A stretch of DNA of 64,000 nt. Origin: Verrucomicrobiia bacterium (GTDB taxonomy: Bacteria; Verrucomicrobiota; Verrucomicrobiia; Limisphaerales; UBA9464). The position numbers were made by a program, and so were the translations under genes. The notes beneath the pieces were generated by a model, which saw only the letters and a list, made by a program, of their open reading frames with translations, searched no databases and was not told the origin of the DNA. The DNA lies in assembly GCA_019634635.1 (NCBI GenBank), contig JAHCBB010000007.1, positions 62,001-126,000 of the forward strand, read 5' to 3'. Below are positions 18,055 to 26,145 of the stretch, piece by piece (position 1 is the first letter of the stretch; the number at the start of each line of letters is the position of its first letter).

Positions 18055-19269
18055 TCATTGCCCTCCCCGGTGGTCGCCCGGAGTGATTCCACCCCGGAAA
18101 AGCCGGAACTCCTCGACCAGAGCAACGACCAATCCACGGAGAATCCCGAGTTCCGTCCGAACCGTCCTCACCACGTCCAAGAATCCGTCATCACGCGCCG
18201 CCATCCGCTCGGCCGCCTCGCCGGCGGCTTCCAGGTGCCGCAGGGATCGCTTCAAACAGGCGACGATGAACGGAGGCCCGCACCGGTGCCGTCCGTAGGC
18301 CAGGGGGTTCAACGCCCCGGAGAGTCGCGCCCCCGTCAGGTGCAATTGGCAGATCAGGTCGGTTACATCCGGAGCACTTCGGGCCTCCGGTCGCGACCGG
18401 TCCACCGCATCCCGTGTGGAGCGTCCGAGTTGCTGGCATCGCAGATAGACCGGATGAACCGCCGTTCCGTTTTCGTCCCGGACCCAGTCCACCCCCTCGG
18501 TCGCCGGATCCGGGTGCCCGCAGGCCGCGGGATCCATCCGTTGGATGCCGCCGGTGAGTTCGGTGCCCGCGTCCAAAGCAGTCCAGCCCATCTCACGGGC
18601 GATGATGCGCTCGGCATCCGGATGCCCCTCGTACCGGTCCAACAACGCCATCAACTTCTCCGTCCGGGCGTCGGATTCGCGCAGGAACTGCTCGCAATCG
18701 AATTCGTCCCAGGAGCCGGTGTCCTTCCCGTCCGGCAGCTTGCCATGCTCCCGCTCCACGGCGTCGGTCAAGGTCCGCAGAAACGACTCCCAGCCCCGCG
18801 CCGTCGTCCTCTGACGCTCCCGTTCGTCCCCGGAACTCAGGTGCCATTCGTGTGCAGAAAGCGTGAGCTCGTACTCGGCGCTCTCGACGACCACGCGACC
18901 ATTCGCCGTCGAGAACCACTCGAGGTAGAGGCAATTGGCCAGGTGCTCGGACGGGGTGATTCCGGATTTCAACAGCTCCATGGCCTCCTCCATGGGCACG
19001 TCGAAGACCCGCACCTTTCGCGAGGCGGTCATGTCACCCACCCCGCCCCGCTGGACCGGGGCCAGTCGCCTTCCGGGCCGCAGGGGCACCGTGAGTCCCG
19101 GATTCCTGAACCGGAGATGACAGCCCGCGAGGTCGGCGCAGGGGTTGCCCTCCAGTTCCAGGCGAATCGGCGCCGTTTCCCCGTGGAGCCAGAGGGATCC
19201 GCGCACGACGCCGCGGGTGCGGCTGTCGAGTTCGCCACGAACCACCGAATCATGGATCCGCCACGCCAT
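18055..19269 (-). CDS. Conserved hypothetical protein (404 aa)
   Basis: No characterised family is recognised with confidence. The N-terminal ~75 residues look like a beta-rich domain (MAWRIHDSVVRGELDSRTRG, then IRLELEGNPCADLAGCHLRF, FRNPG). A second part (~85-165) carries VRVFDVPMEEAMELLKSG and a beta-strand pair ending ELTLSAHEWHLSS. The rest (~190-400) is helical and charged, with DCEQFLRESDARTEKLMALL and a C-terminal helical stretch rich in Arg/Leu. There is no signal peptide or TM segment, so it is probably cytoplasmic. Its stop is one base from the start of the zinc-ribbon/TM gene, implying a joint function. Similar N-termini occur, to my recollection, in other PVC hypothetical proteins; a profile search would settle this. 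Confidence 0.75.
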   Translation of the reverse strand: MAWRIHDSVVRGELDSRTRGVVRGSLWLHGETAPIRLELEGNPCADLAGCHLRFRNPGLTVPLRPGRRLAPVQRGGVGDMTASRKVRVFDVPMEEAMELLKSGITPSEHLANCLYLEWFSTANGRVVVESAEYELTLSAHEWHLSSGDERERQRTTARGWESFLRTLTDAVEREHGKLPDGKDTGSWDEFDCEQFLRESDARTEKLMALLDRYEGHPDAERIIAREMGWTALDAGTELTGGIQRMDPAACGHPDPATEGVDWVRDENGTAVHPVYLRCQQLGRSTRDAVDRSRPEARSAPDVTDLICQLHLTGARLSGALNPLAYGRHRCGPPFIVACLKRSLRHLEAAGEAAERMAARDDGFLDVVRTVRTELGILRGLVVALVEEFRLFRGGITPGDHRGGQ

Positions 19270-19394
19270 GCGCGAAGCAAAACGGCCCCGTCACCCGCAG
19301 ACAAGCCGCGGGATTTGGGGAGGGCGGTCCCCCCGGAGCCCGCACAGTTCCGTCGAAACCAACTCATCCGCCGGATCGCGCCGCATCCGGCCGC

Positions 19395-19949
19395 TCATCG
19401 CGCAGGATCCAGCCGGACCCTCTCCATCAACACGGCGCCGGTCTTCCACGCATTCGTCCACTCGCGGGTGGGCGCCTCAAACGCCATGATGTAGAGGCTG
19501 CCCGTGCGATCGTTGGCAATCAGTTGATAGGAGACCGTCCACCCCTCGCGTCCCGGTCCGGAGTCCTCGAAGCGAAAGGTGGTCCGTGAGATCGCCCCGG
19601 GCTTCCCGTCGGCCCGCTCGACCAGTTTGTGGTTCTTCGCGGCGGCGTCGGCCACGCCTGCGGCGTATTGGGACGGCGCCATGCCCGCCTGCTTGGGAAC
19701 GTCGGGCACCCAGTTGATGTCCATCGCCGGTCCGTTGGTGCGTCCCGGCCCTGGTGCGCTCAGGCGATAGGTTTCCGAAGTCCCCTTGCGCTCACGGCTG
19801 AGCTTCCACCCCGCGGGCTGAAGCAGGTCTGCCCGGATCTCCCGCAGGCGGACCCAGGAGAAGCCTTCCGGCGCCGCCGGCAACCCCCCGGCCGCCTGTG
19901 CCATCACGGCAGCCAGCCAGGTCACGATCGCGAAATGCCGCCAGCCCAT
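19395..19949 (-). CDS. Secreted hypothetical protein
   Basis: 184 aa. A short signal peptide (MGWRHFAIVTWLAAVMAQAAG) is followed by a compact domain (GFSWVRLREIRADLLQPAGW, later TTFRFEDSG, YQLIANDRTGSLYIMAFEAP and a C-terminal WKTGAVLMERVRLD). The layout resembles the PsbP/DUF1795-like 'single-domain exported alpha/beta' proteins, judged only from strand/helix rhythm. It is separated by 125 nt from the 404-aa gene on the same strand. No function can be assigned. Confidence 0.7.
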   Translation of the reverse strand: MGWRHFAIVTWLAAVMAQAAGGLPAAPEGFSWVRLREIRADLLQPAGWKLSRERKGTSETYRLSAPGPGRTNGPAMDINWVPDVPKQAGMAPSQYAAGVADAAAKNHKLVERADGKPGAISRTTFRFEDSGPGREGWTVSYQLIANDRTGSLYIMAFEAPTREWTNAWKTGAVLMERVRLDPAR

Positions 19950-20179
19950 GGGAGAAAATGTTTTTCAAGTCAGACGCCGCCGCAAGTCCCCAGTGGCGGT
20001 CAGCAGCGAACAGGGCGGAGCGAAAGGACGAACCGATGGCCTCCCCGCCCCGCCGGAAAGGGTCAATTTTTTCGCCGAACCACCGCCATCCAAAGGTCAC
20101 CCGTCCGCCACCGGGCTTTCACCCCGTCTTCGCCGGAGGCCCACCTGGTTGTGACCTGGGCAGCCTTCGCTGGAGGCCG

Positions 20180-21427
20180 ATGAAGTTGCCCACAATGCTC
20201 TGCCGGTTGCCCGTTCTTGCCTCGCTTGGCCTCGTCTCCGCCCTGGCCCAGCCGTCCATCACCGTGACCTCACCCCCGGACGGCGTCACCGCGACCGCGC
20301 CGGCCGTCTGGGAGCTCGCGGTGGCCGCTGTGGAGGATGGTTCGCCCGTGGTGCAGGTGGAGTACTTCGCCGACGGAACCCGGGTCGCGGTGGCGACCAA
20401 CGCGCCCTTCGCGGTCACGCTCAACCCCGCGCCCGTCGGGGGCTATGCGCTGCGGGCGCGCGTGACCGACGCCCTTGCCCGCACCGCGGATTCCGCGCCG
20501 GTCCATGTTTCCGTTGCGCGCGCCACCTCCGCGCCGCTCACGCTTCAGATCTTCCACGCGTCGGATCTCGAGGCGGGCATCCCGGCGCTCACCGATGCGC
20601 TGAATTTCTCCCGGGTGCTCAACGGCCTCCGTGCCGGGACCACGCTGCCCACGCTCACGCTCAGTTCGGGCGACAATTACATCCCCGGCCCCTTCTTCAC
20701 CGCCAGCGCCGATCCCGCCGCCGGTTACAACGGCGTGAAGGGCCGCGGTGACATCGCCCTTTGCAACGCCCTCGGCTTCCAAGCCGCCGCCGCCGGGAAC
20801 CACGAGTTCGACGACAACACGCCCCAGTTTGCCTCCATGCTCCGCGCCGACGCCGCGGTGGGCTACCCCGGCACGCTGTTCCCCTATCTGTCCGCCAACC
20901 TGGACTGGAACTCGGACGCCAGCACTCGGGGCCTCATTATTGCCGACGGCGCAGACTGGCGCGCCGGCAGCAACCGGGTGGCCCACGCCTGCACCATCAC
21001 CGTGGAGGGCCAGATCATCGGCATCGTGGGTGCGACCACCGTGGAACTCCGTCAGATCAGCTCGCCCGGCACGCTCGTTGTGAAGACCAACCTCGCGGCC
21101 AAGGTCCAGCCCGCCGTGGACCACCTGCTCGCCCTCGGCTGCAACAAGGTCGTCCTCATCGCCCACCTCCAGCAGTACGCGAACGAGTTTACGCTCGCGA
21201 CCCAGCTGCGGGACGTGGACGTGATCGTCGCCGGCGGCTCGCACGCCATCTTCGCCGCGCCCGGCAACCGCCTCCGCGCCGGCCATACCGCCGCCGAAGC
21301 GTATCCGGTGGCCTTCACCTCGCCCGTTGGCGAGCCGGTGTTTGTGGTCAATGCCGGCTCCAACTTCGAGTACGTCGGCCGGCTGATCGTCAGTTTCGAC
21401 GAAGCCGGCCGCCGGCCGCACGTTTGA
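20180..21427 (+). CDS. Exported Ig-like plus metallophosphatase (5'-nucleotidase-like) protein, truncated by frame loss
   Basis: 415 residues before a TGA. A signal peptide (LCRLPVLASLGLVSALAQ) precedes a bacterial Ig-like domain (~25-110: ITVTSPPDGVTATAPAVWEL ... VEYFADGT ... GGYALRARVTD), a type common before sugar- or surface-binding modules. A calcineurin-like metallophosphatase of the UshA/5'-nucleotidase class follows (~120-415). It has LQIFHASDLEAGIPAL (metal Asp), SSGDNYIPGPF, AAGNHEFDDN (the GNHE motif), VVLIAHLQQ and VIVAGGSH. The frame stops right after FEYVGRLIVSFDEAG, where homologues continue. Continuation is found in another frame (see 21423-21773). GGAGG sits just before the ATG at 20180. 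It is either a recent pseudogene or a sequence/assembly error. Confidence 0.8.
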   Translation: MKLPTMLCRLPVLASLGLVSALAQPSITVTSPPDGVTATAPAVWELAVAAVEDGSPVVQVEYFADGTRVAVATNAPFAVTLNPAPVGGYALRARVTDALARTADSAPVHVSVARATSAPLTLQIFHASDLEAGIPALTDALNFSRVLNGLRAGTTLPTLTLSSGDNYIPGPFFTASADPAAGYNGVKGRGDIALCNALGFQAAAAGNHEFDDNTPQFASMLRADAAVGYPGTLFPYLSANLDWNSDASTRGLIIADGADWRAGSNRVAHACTITVEGQIIGIVGATTVELRQISSPGTLVVKTNLAAKVQPAVDHLLALGCNKVVLIAHLQQYANEFTLATQLRDVDVIVAGGSHAIFAAPGNRLRAGHTAAEAYPVAFTSPVGEPVFVVNAGSNFEYVGRLIVSFDEAGRRPHV

Positions 21428-21773
21428 CACCCCCGGCACCGAGCAGCGCGCGTTTGCCGACCACCTGGCGTCTCTCGGCGACTACGCCGACGCCGAGACG
21501 CCAACGGGGCTGGACACGCGCATCCAGCACCTCGGCTTCAGGACCGACACCGTGCTTGCGCCGGCCTGGGTGGGCACGCGCCGGCTGGCGGTTGGCGTGG
21601 AATGGCTGCTGCAGACGCTCCCCGGAAAGCTCTATCAGATCGAGATGGCCGTCGCTGCCGGCGGCCCATGGGTCAACGCCGGCCAACCGGTCAACGGCAC
21701 CGGCGCCACGGCCCCCGTTGAATCCCCGGCCGACGGCGACGCGGGCTTCGCGCGTGCGCGGAAGCTGAACTGA
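21423..21773 (+). pseudogene. Out-of-frame C-terminal remainder of the metallophosphatase gene
   Basis: Starting inside the TGA context of the upstream frame, a different frame reads FDTPGTEQRAFADHLASLGD, continues with ETPTGLDTRIQHLGF and ends in a domain (VEWLLQTLPGKLYQIEMAVA, GGPWVNAGQPVNG ... ARARKLN). That domain is the C-terminal module often seen on secreted Verrucomicrobia proteins. It has no sensible start codon of its own at the correct place. The overlap of an SFDEAG end with an FDTPG start suggests a short indel or small deletion near 21405-21425 within one original gene. Confidence 0.65.
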
Positions 21774-22035
21774 GGCACCGCCGGCCACTCCCCGGACCTC
21801 AGTTGCCGGCGACAGCCGGTGCCGACCCTGAAGATCGAGCCGAGCCGAACGCGGGAAACCCCGTCGCATCCCCTCCACAGGTCGCCTCGTCGCCATGATT
21901 CCTGGCCGGGGACCATGAAGTCAGCCGCCAATGACGGTTGAATCTCGTACGGACCTTCCTGGAACGGGACATGTCCCAGCTGCGCGTCCAGATCCCGGGT
22001 CTCGGGCGTCAACCCACCCGGAGTCGGATTGGCGG

Positions 22036-24063
22036 TCACTCCGGGGAATCCACCCAGGCACGGAAGAAGACCGCGGCCCCGGTCAGGGGAAGTGTTGCGG
22101 GACTGGTCGCGTCGGGGACCGGCCGCCAGGGACCGCCGGGATCGGACGCATGTTGCAGTTCGCCCAGGGGCCAGCTCAGGCGCACCTGATCGGGAAACCT
22201 CTCCAGCTCCAGGCGTGCCGTGATGTCGGCAATGGACCATTCGCGAACGCGATCGGCTCCGGTCAGGATGCGGGTTCCGTCGGCGCTGAAGGCCAGCGCG
22301 CTGACCCCCCACTGGTGCCCGGCGAACGTGCGAACCCGCCGGCGGGATGCGAGATCCCAGAGGGTGGCGGTGAAGAGCGGCCAGCCCTCACCGGTGAGCA
22401 GGTGCCGTCCATCGGGTGAATACATGGCGGATTCGAGGAATGCGGCTGCCGGGATGAGTTCGCCACGCCGCTGGAAGGTGATGGTGTCGTGGAAGTGCAC
22501 CAGGCCCTCGTTCCAAGCCACCATCAGGGTCGCGCCGTCCGGTGCGAAGGCGAGGGCGGTTACCGGACCGGCGTTCCCGGATGGGAGGGTGTGGAGGCGC
22601 CGTCCGCTTTCGAGGTCGAACAGGTCGGCCCCGAATTCGGTGGAGGCCGCGGCCAGCAGCGACGCCTTGGGAGCGAAGGCCATGGGGCCGCCAAAGGCCC
22701 CGCTGGGCAGGGTCCGCAGGCGGGCTCCGGTGTCCGCATTGAAAAGGAGAATCTCCCCGCCTTGGGAACGGGTGGCGATCATCGTTCCATCCGGGGAGAA
22801 GACGGCCCCCATCGGCCAGCTCCCGGCCCACAGGATCTCGCGTTCGAGCTCCCCGGTTTCCGTTCTCCAGAGGCGCGCCCCGGGGCTGGGAAGTCCGATC
22901 GTCGTCAACACCCGGGAGCCGTCCGGCGAAAACGCCGCCGCCAGGGTTCCCCCCGGCGACCCGACGAACTCGCGGACCGGCTTCCCGGTCCGCCGGTCCC
23001 AGAGCCGGGTCGCGCCTTCGGTGCCGCCGCTCAGGACGAAGCGGCCGTCCGGCGAATAGGCGACGCCGGAATGCACCGATGTCGTGTGCCCCCGGAGCGT
23101 CTGCAGCGTGTCCCCGCCCGGCAATTGGCGGACCCGGAGCGCGCAGTCCAGCGATGCCGCAATCGTGAGGAACTGACCGGGGATCCCACACGTCGCCACG
23201 ACCGGCTCACCGGGAACCACGTGAAGCAGCTCGGCGGTCCGGATGTTCCAGAGATAAACGGCTCCGTCCGTGCAGGCGGCCGCCAGGGTGTCCTCGTCCG
23301 GCGCCCATAGGGTGATCACCAGCGTGGTGGCGCCCGTGATTCCCGGAAAGGATCGGATCAGCCCGGCGGTCTCCGGATCCCACAGCAGGACGCTTCGATC
23401 CGCACCAGTGATGACCAGCCCGTCCTGCGGCAGGAACAGACACCGCTGGGCGGGCCAGTTCGTCGTCGGCAGGGCCCGGAGCTGGGTCCCGGTCTCGACG
23501 TCCCAGATCTTGACGCTGTTGGTCAGGAACGAATCCACCGTCGCCAGCAACCGGCCGTCGGGGGAGATCGCCGCTTCGGTAATGGGAGAACCGGGAGTGC
23601 GGAGGGACCGCAGCTCGCTTCCGGTTTCCACCGACCAGATTCGCACGGAATTGTCCGAGCTGGCCGACAGAAGTTGACGTCCGTCGGGAGAGAAAAGAAT
23701 TCGGTGGATTTCACCACCATGTCCCGTGAATTCCCGGACCGGTTCGCGCGTTGCAAGGTCCCACGCAACCAGATTTCCATGGCTGGCCACCACCAGGAGC
23801 CGGTGATCCGGCGAAAAGGCGAGCGCCGTGGCCGACCAACCCACGTCGAGGTGCTTGGTGAGTGCGGCTGCCGTCAGGTCCCAGAGAAAGGCGCCACCCT
23901 GGCCTCCGCTGGCCAGATACCTCTGGTCGGCGGATGCGGCGATGAGGCGCACATCACCCAGGCCAAAGTATTGATCGGGAACCGGGACCACGTCCGCTCC
24001 ATGGCCTGCGGCGATCGAAACCACCCATGCCAGAGTGATCCATCCTCGAAGACGCTCTCCCAT
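22036..24063 (-). CDS. Secreted WD40 beta-propeller protein with Verrucomicrobia-type C-terminal domain
   Basis: 675 aa. A signal peptide (GWITLAWVVSIAAGHGA) is followed by ten or more WD40 repeats, visible as repeated 'FSPDGR.L...S.D..V.IWD' blocks (HRILFSPDGRQLLSASSDNS, SGVAYSPDGRFVLSGGTEGA, SALAFSADGTRILTGADR). These would fold into one or two seven-bladed propellers that serve as protein-interaction scaffolds. The last ~60 residues (LELERFPDQVRLSWPLGELQ ... GGPWRPVPDATSPATLP ... FFRAW) form the beta-sandwich tail typical of exported proteins in this phylum. A promoter with an unusually short leader precedes the ATG at 24063. No enzymatic domain is seen. Confidence 0.9.
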   Translation of the reverse strand: MGERLRGWITLAWVVSIAAGHGADVVPVPDQYFGLGDVRLIAASADQRYLASGGQGGAFLWDLTAAALTKHLDVGWSATALAFSPDHRLLVVASHGNLVAWDLATREPVREFTGHGGEIHRILFSPDGRQLLSASSDNSVRIWSVETGSELRSLRTPGSPITEAAISPDGRLLATVDSFLTNSVKIWDVETGTQLRALPTTNWPAQRCLFLPQDGLVITGADRSVLLWDPETAGLIRSFPGITGATTLVITLWAPDEDTLAAACTDGAVYLWNIRTAELLHVVPGEPVVATCGIPGQFLTIAASLDCALRVRQLPGGDTLQTLRGHTTSVHSGVAYSPDGRFVLSGGTEGATRLWDRRTGKPVREFVGSPGGTLAAAFSPDGSRVLTTIGLPSPGARLWRTETGELEREILWAGSWPMGAVFSPDGTMIATRSQGGEILLFNADTGARLRTLPSGAFGGPMAFAPKASLLAAASTEFGADLFDLESGRRLHTLPSGNAGPVTALAFAPDGATLMVAWNEGLVHFHDTITFQRRGELIPAAAFLESAMYSPDGRHLLTGEGWPLFTATLWDLASRRRVRTFAGHQWGVSALAFSADGTRILTGADRVREWSIADITARLELERFPDQVRLSWPLGELQHASDPGGPWRPVPDATSPATLPLTGAAVFFRAWVDSPE

Positions 24064-24074
24064 AGTTGCGCGTC

Positions 24075-24103
24075 AGGGTATCCTCCGCAGCCCGGGGAAA
24101 CAA
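24075..24103 (-). promoter_or_regulatory. Promoter of the WD40 gene
   Basis: Minus-strand TTGTTT (24103-24098), 17-nt spacer, TACCCT (24080-24075). The ATG at 24063 follows 11 nt after the -10 element. Confidence 0.45.
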
Positions 24104-24435
24104 ACGACTCCTGGCAGGGGACAGCGAGTTGCTGCCGCAAACCACGGTCGGACGCGGGATCGCGCCCGCGCCTGCAAGCCCCAAACCCAAGGACGGCGCA
24201 AGCCTCCTGGCGGCACTCTCAAGCCCGGGAGGCCGAAGAGCCGCTTCGCCGCACCGCAGGAACCAGACGCCCCAATGATGAGCCTGTCTCGTGAACCAAG
24301 GGTGTCCGCACCGGGAGGGGGTCGTGTTCGTCCACAAGGACGAACGTGTACCCTTCCATTCCGAAATATTCTGGATGCCCCGACACCCCGCACCCGGGAT
24401 CCGGGGCACTCACTCATGGATGCACATCGCTTTCC
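24104..24435. other. Intergenic stretch without a supported gene
   Basis: Short reading frames exist on both strands (for example a 64-codon minus-strand frame 24219-24413), but none shows a recognisable domain or start context. The region contains the WD40 promoter at its left end and the vapBC control region at its right end. Confidence 0.5.
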
Positions 24436-24443
24436 TCAATTGA
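24436..24443. promoter_or_regulatory. Short palindrome upstream of vapB
   Basis: TCAATTGA is a perfect 8-bp palindrome ~50 nt before the vapB start, in a locally A/T-rich stretch. VapBC complexes typically autorepress by binding such sites. This is a candidate operator only; longer flanking symmetry is not evident. Confidence 0.2.
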
Positions 24444-24493
24444 TGCAAGAACCAGTTTTGGACATTGGAAGATTGCTACAGCATCGTTGTGGA

Positions 24494-24721
24494 ATGAGAA
24501 CGACGTTGACGTTGGATGATGATGTTGCCGAACTGGCCGCCCGCCAGGCCAAGCTGCGGGGCGTTTCGCTCGGCAAGACCGTGTCGGATCTGCTGCGCAG
24601 GGGGCTGAACGCCCCCACTCCCGCCCGGGACAAGGGCGGCCTCGTGGTGTTCGAGCTTCCCGCAGATTCGCCCAAGGTGACCACGGACGACGTGCGCCGG
24701 ATCGAGGCCGAGGGCATATGA
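24494..24721 (+). CDS. vapB: VapB-type antitoxin
   Basis: 75 aa. It begins MRTTLTLDDDVAELAARQAK and continues with LRGVSLGKTVSDLLRRGL, a ribbon-helix-helix/AbrB-like VapB DNA-binding module. The C-terminal half (VVFELPADSPKVTTDDVRRI) is the region expected to thread into the toxin's PIN active site. It overlaps vapC by 4 nt (ATGA), a standard toxin-antitoxin coupling. It would neutralise VapC and repress the operon. I chose ATG 24494 because the upstream in-frame extension is not family-like. Confidence 0.9.
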   Translation: MRTTLTLDDDVAELAARQAKLRGVSLGKTVSDLLRRGLNAPTPARDKGGLVVFELPADSPKVTTDDVRRIEAEGI

Positions 24722-25158
24722 AGGGCTATCTGCTCGATACGAATCTGCTGATCGCGCTGCTCTGGCCCAGCCATGAGCAGCATGACGCCGCCCTGAATTG
24801 GTTCACCCGCCATCGCGGGAAGGGCTGGGCGACGTGTCCGGTAACCCAGGCCGGTTTCGTCCGCATCGTGTCGAATCCCGCGTTCTCGCGCGACGCAGTC
24901 CAACCGCGCGAAGCGACTCAAATCCTTTCCGCCAACGCCGCCGCCAAGGATCACGCATTTTGGCCCGATGAACTGCCGTTCGCCGAGGCGGTCGCCTTTG
25001 CCGGAGTACGGCTGTTGGGCCATCAGCAGGTCACCGACGCCTATTTGCTCGGCCTGGCGATCCGCCGGGGCGGCGTGCTGGCCACGTTGGACCGACGCAT
25101 CGCCGCGCTCACCGGGCCAAGATCGGCCGAACGGAAGGCGCTGGAGATGGTCGCCTGA
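24718..25158 (+). CDS. vapC: VapC-type PIN-domain toxin
   Basis: 146 aa PIN-domain RNase. Metal-binding acids are visible: Asp7 in MKGYLLDTNLLIAL, Asp107 in HQQVTDAYLLGLA and Asp125 in LATLDRRI. The second canonical acidic position is Gln44 in the CPVTQAGFVRIVSNPAF segment. That Thr-Gln-x-x-Phe-Val-Arg wording is characteristic of a VapC subgroup in which this substitution is normal, so I do not read it as inactivation. PIN toxins cleave tRNA or rRNA when antitoxin is lost. The overlap with vapB fixes the start. The pair sits between a WD40 gene and a GreA-like gene with no mobile-element remnants beside it. Confidence 0.93.
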   Translation: MKGYLLDTNLLIALLWPSHEQHDAALNWFTRHRGKGWATCPVTQAGFVRIVSNPAFSRDAVQPREATQILSANAAAKDHAFWPDELPFAEAVAFAGVRLLGHQQVTDAYLLGLAIRRGGVLATLDRRIAALTGPRSAERKALEMVA

Positions 25159-25338
25159 CCCGGGCTGCCCGCGGCAGCGCGTATCGCCGCGGGCTTCCTC
25201 GGAGCCGGGAGGAAGTGGAACACTTCGTGGCCCGCACCCACTCACTCCGATTTGCCCTCCGTCATCCCCGGACCGCCGAAACCAAACGGAGCCAGTTTCA
25301 CCTCAATATCCCAAAGATTTAGCGACGATCCGTCGTTC

Positions 25339-25815
25339 TCAGAAGATGGCGTGGATCGTCCAGGCGGCCTTGCCTTCAGACAGGGGTTGCACAGCGTCAC
25401 CTGTCCGGTGGCCGACGAGTTGCCGGCCCAAGGGCGACTGCGGGGTGATCACCGTGACTTCGTGTCCGTCCTCCTCGACCTCTGTGCCGCCGGCGCCGGG
25501 ACCGAGGAAATACCACTGGGATTGGCGGCGGGAACGAAGTTCCACAAGGGCGCCGATGTCTGCGGGCCGGCCGTCGGGCCAGCTGCTGCCGGAAAGCCTT
25601 TGGAACTGCTGCACGGCCAGTTCCAGTTCCGCGGCCTGGCGGGACTGTCCGCGCGCCAGGTAGGACGCCTCGAGGCCCCGGGTGTCGTACTTGTTCTCCG
25701 CCTTGCTCTGCTCATGGGTGGCCTCGAAGTGGGCCGCCCGCGCCGCTTTCAGGTACAACTCAAGGTCCGACGTGAGACATTCGACGATTTTTCGGAGCAC
25801 GGCTGCCTTGTTCAT
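25339..25815 (-). CDS. GreA/GreB-family transcript-cleavage-like factor
   Basis: 158 aa. The N-terminal ~75 residues form a charged helical hairpin (MNKAAVLRKIVECLTSDLEL, then AENKYDTRGLEASYLARGQS). The C-terminal half matches the GreA_GreB FKBP-like domain, ending VTVITPQSPLGRQLVGHRTG, where 'SPLG-x-x-L-x-G-x-x-x-G-D' is the family hallmark. GreA/B proteins insert the coiled coil into the RNA-polymerase secondary channel and stimulate transcript cleavage. This one belongs to the atypical subgroup with ENKYDTRGLEASYLA in place of the classic hairpin tip, so cleavage activity is uncertain. The start at 25815 is supported by the MNK opening conserved in this subgroup; an in-frame ATG at 25869 would add 18 residues. 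Confidence 0.85.
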   Translation of the reverse strand: MNKAAVLRKIVECLTSDLELYLKAARAAHFEATHEQSKAENKYDTRGLEASYLARGQSRQAAELELAVQQFQRLSGSSWPDGRPADIGALVELRSRRQSQWYFLGPGAGGTEVEEDGHEVTVITPQSPLGRQLVGHRTGDAVQPLSEGKAAWTIHAIF

Positions 25816-26145
25816 GCGGGCGAGAACTTCGTAATGCCGCCGAAGGTCCTCCAGCAAAATGGAGACCAAGTTGGGGGCGTTCCTGGCGGGCCTTCCCGCA
25901 TTCCTGAATCCGGAGGTGGGCCGTCAGGCCCGAGATCCCGCGGACTGCTGAATCCGGCTTTGACGCTTCGATGGGGGCCACCATCCGCCACAGCAACCCG
26001 CCGGCGCCTGATAATGCTCAAAATGGGACCGATTCATCAAGAAACGCCACGAATTTAGGTGCAACCCCATCGTCCCCCTCGGCGAAGACGGCGGTTGAAG
26101 TCCTGCGCATCGAAGCGCGAGCCGATCGGCCCGAACCCCCGGAAA
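25816..26145. other. Intergenic stretch without a supported gene
   Basis: Lies upstream of the Gre-like gene and downstream of the large propeller gene, both on the minus strand. Reading frames here are short, lack domains and are Arg/Pro/Ser-biased. I see no strong terminator or RNA gene. Confidence 0.5.

Noticed and set aside
24718..25158. VapC judged inactive because the second acidic PIN residue is Gln
   Set aside because: The surrounding Thr-Gln-x-x-Phe-Val-Arg wording is typical of an active VapC subgroup, so the substitution is not evidence of decay.
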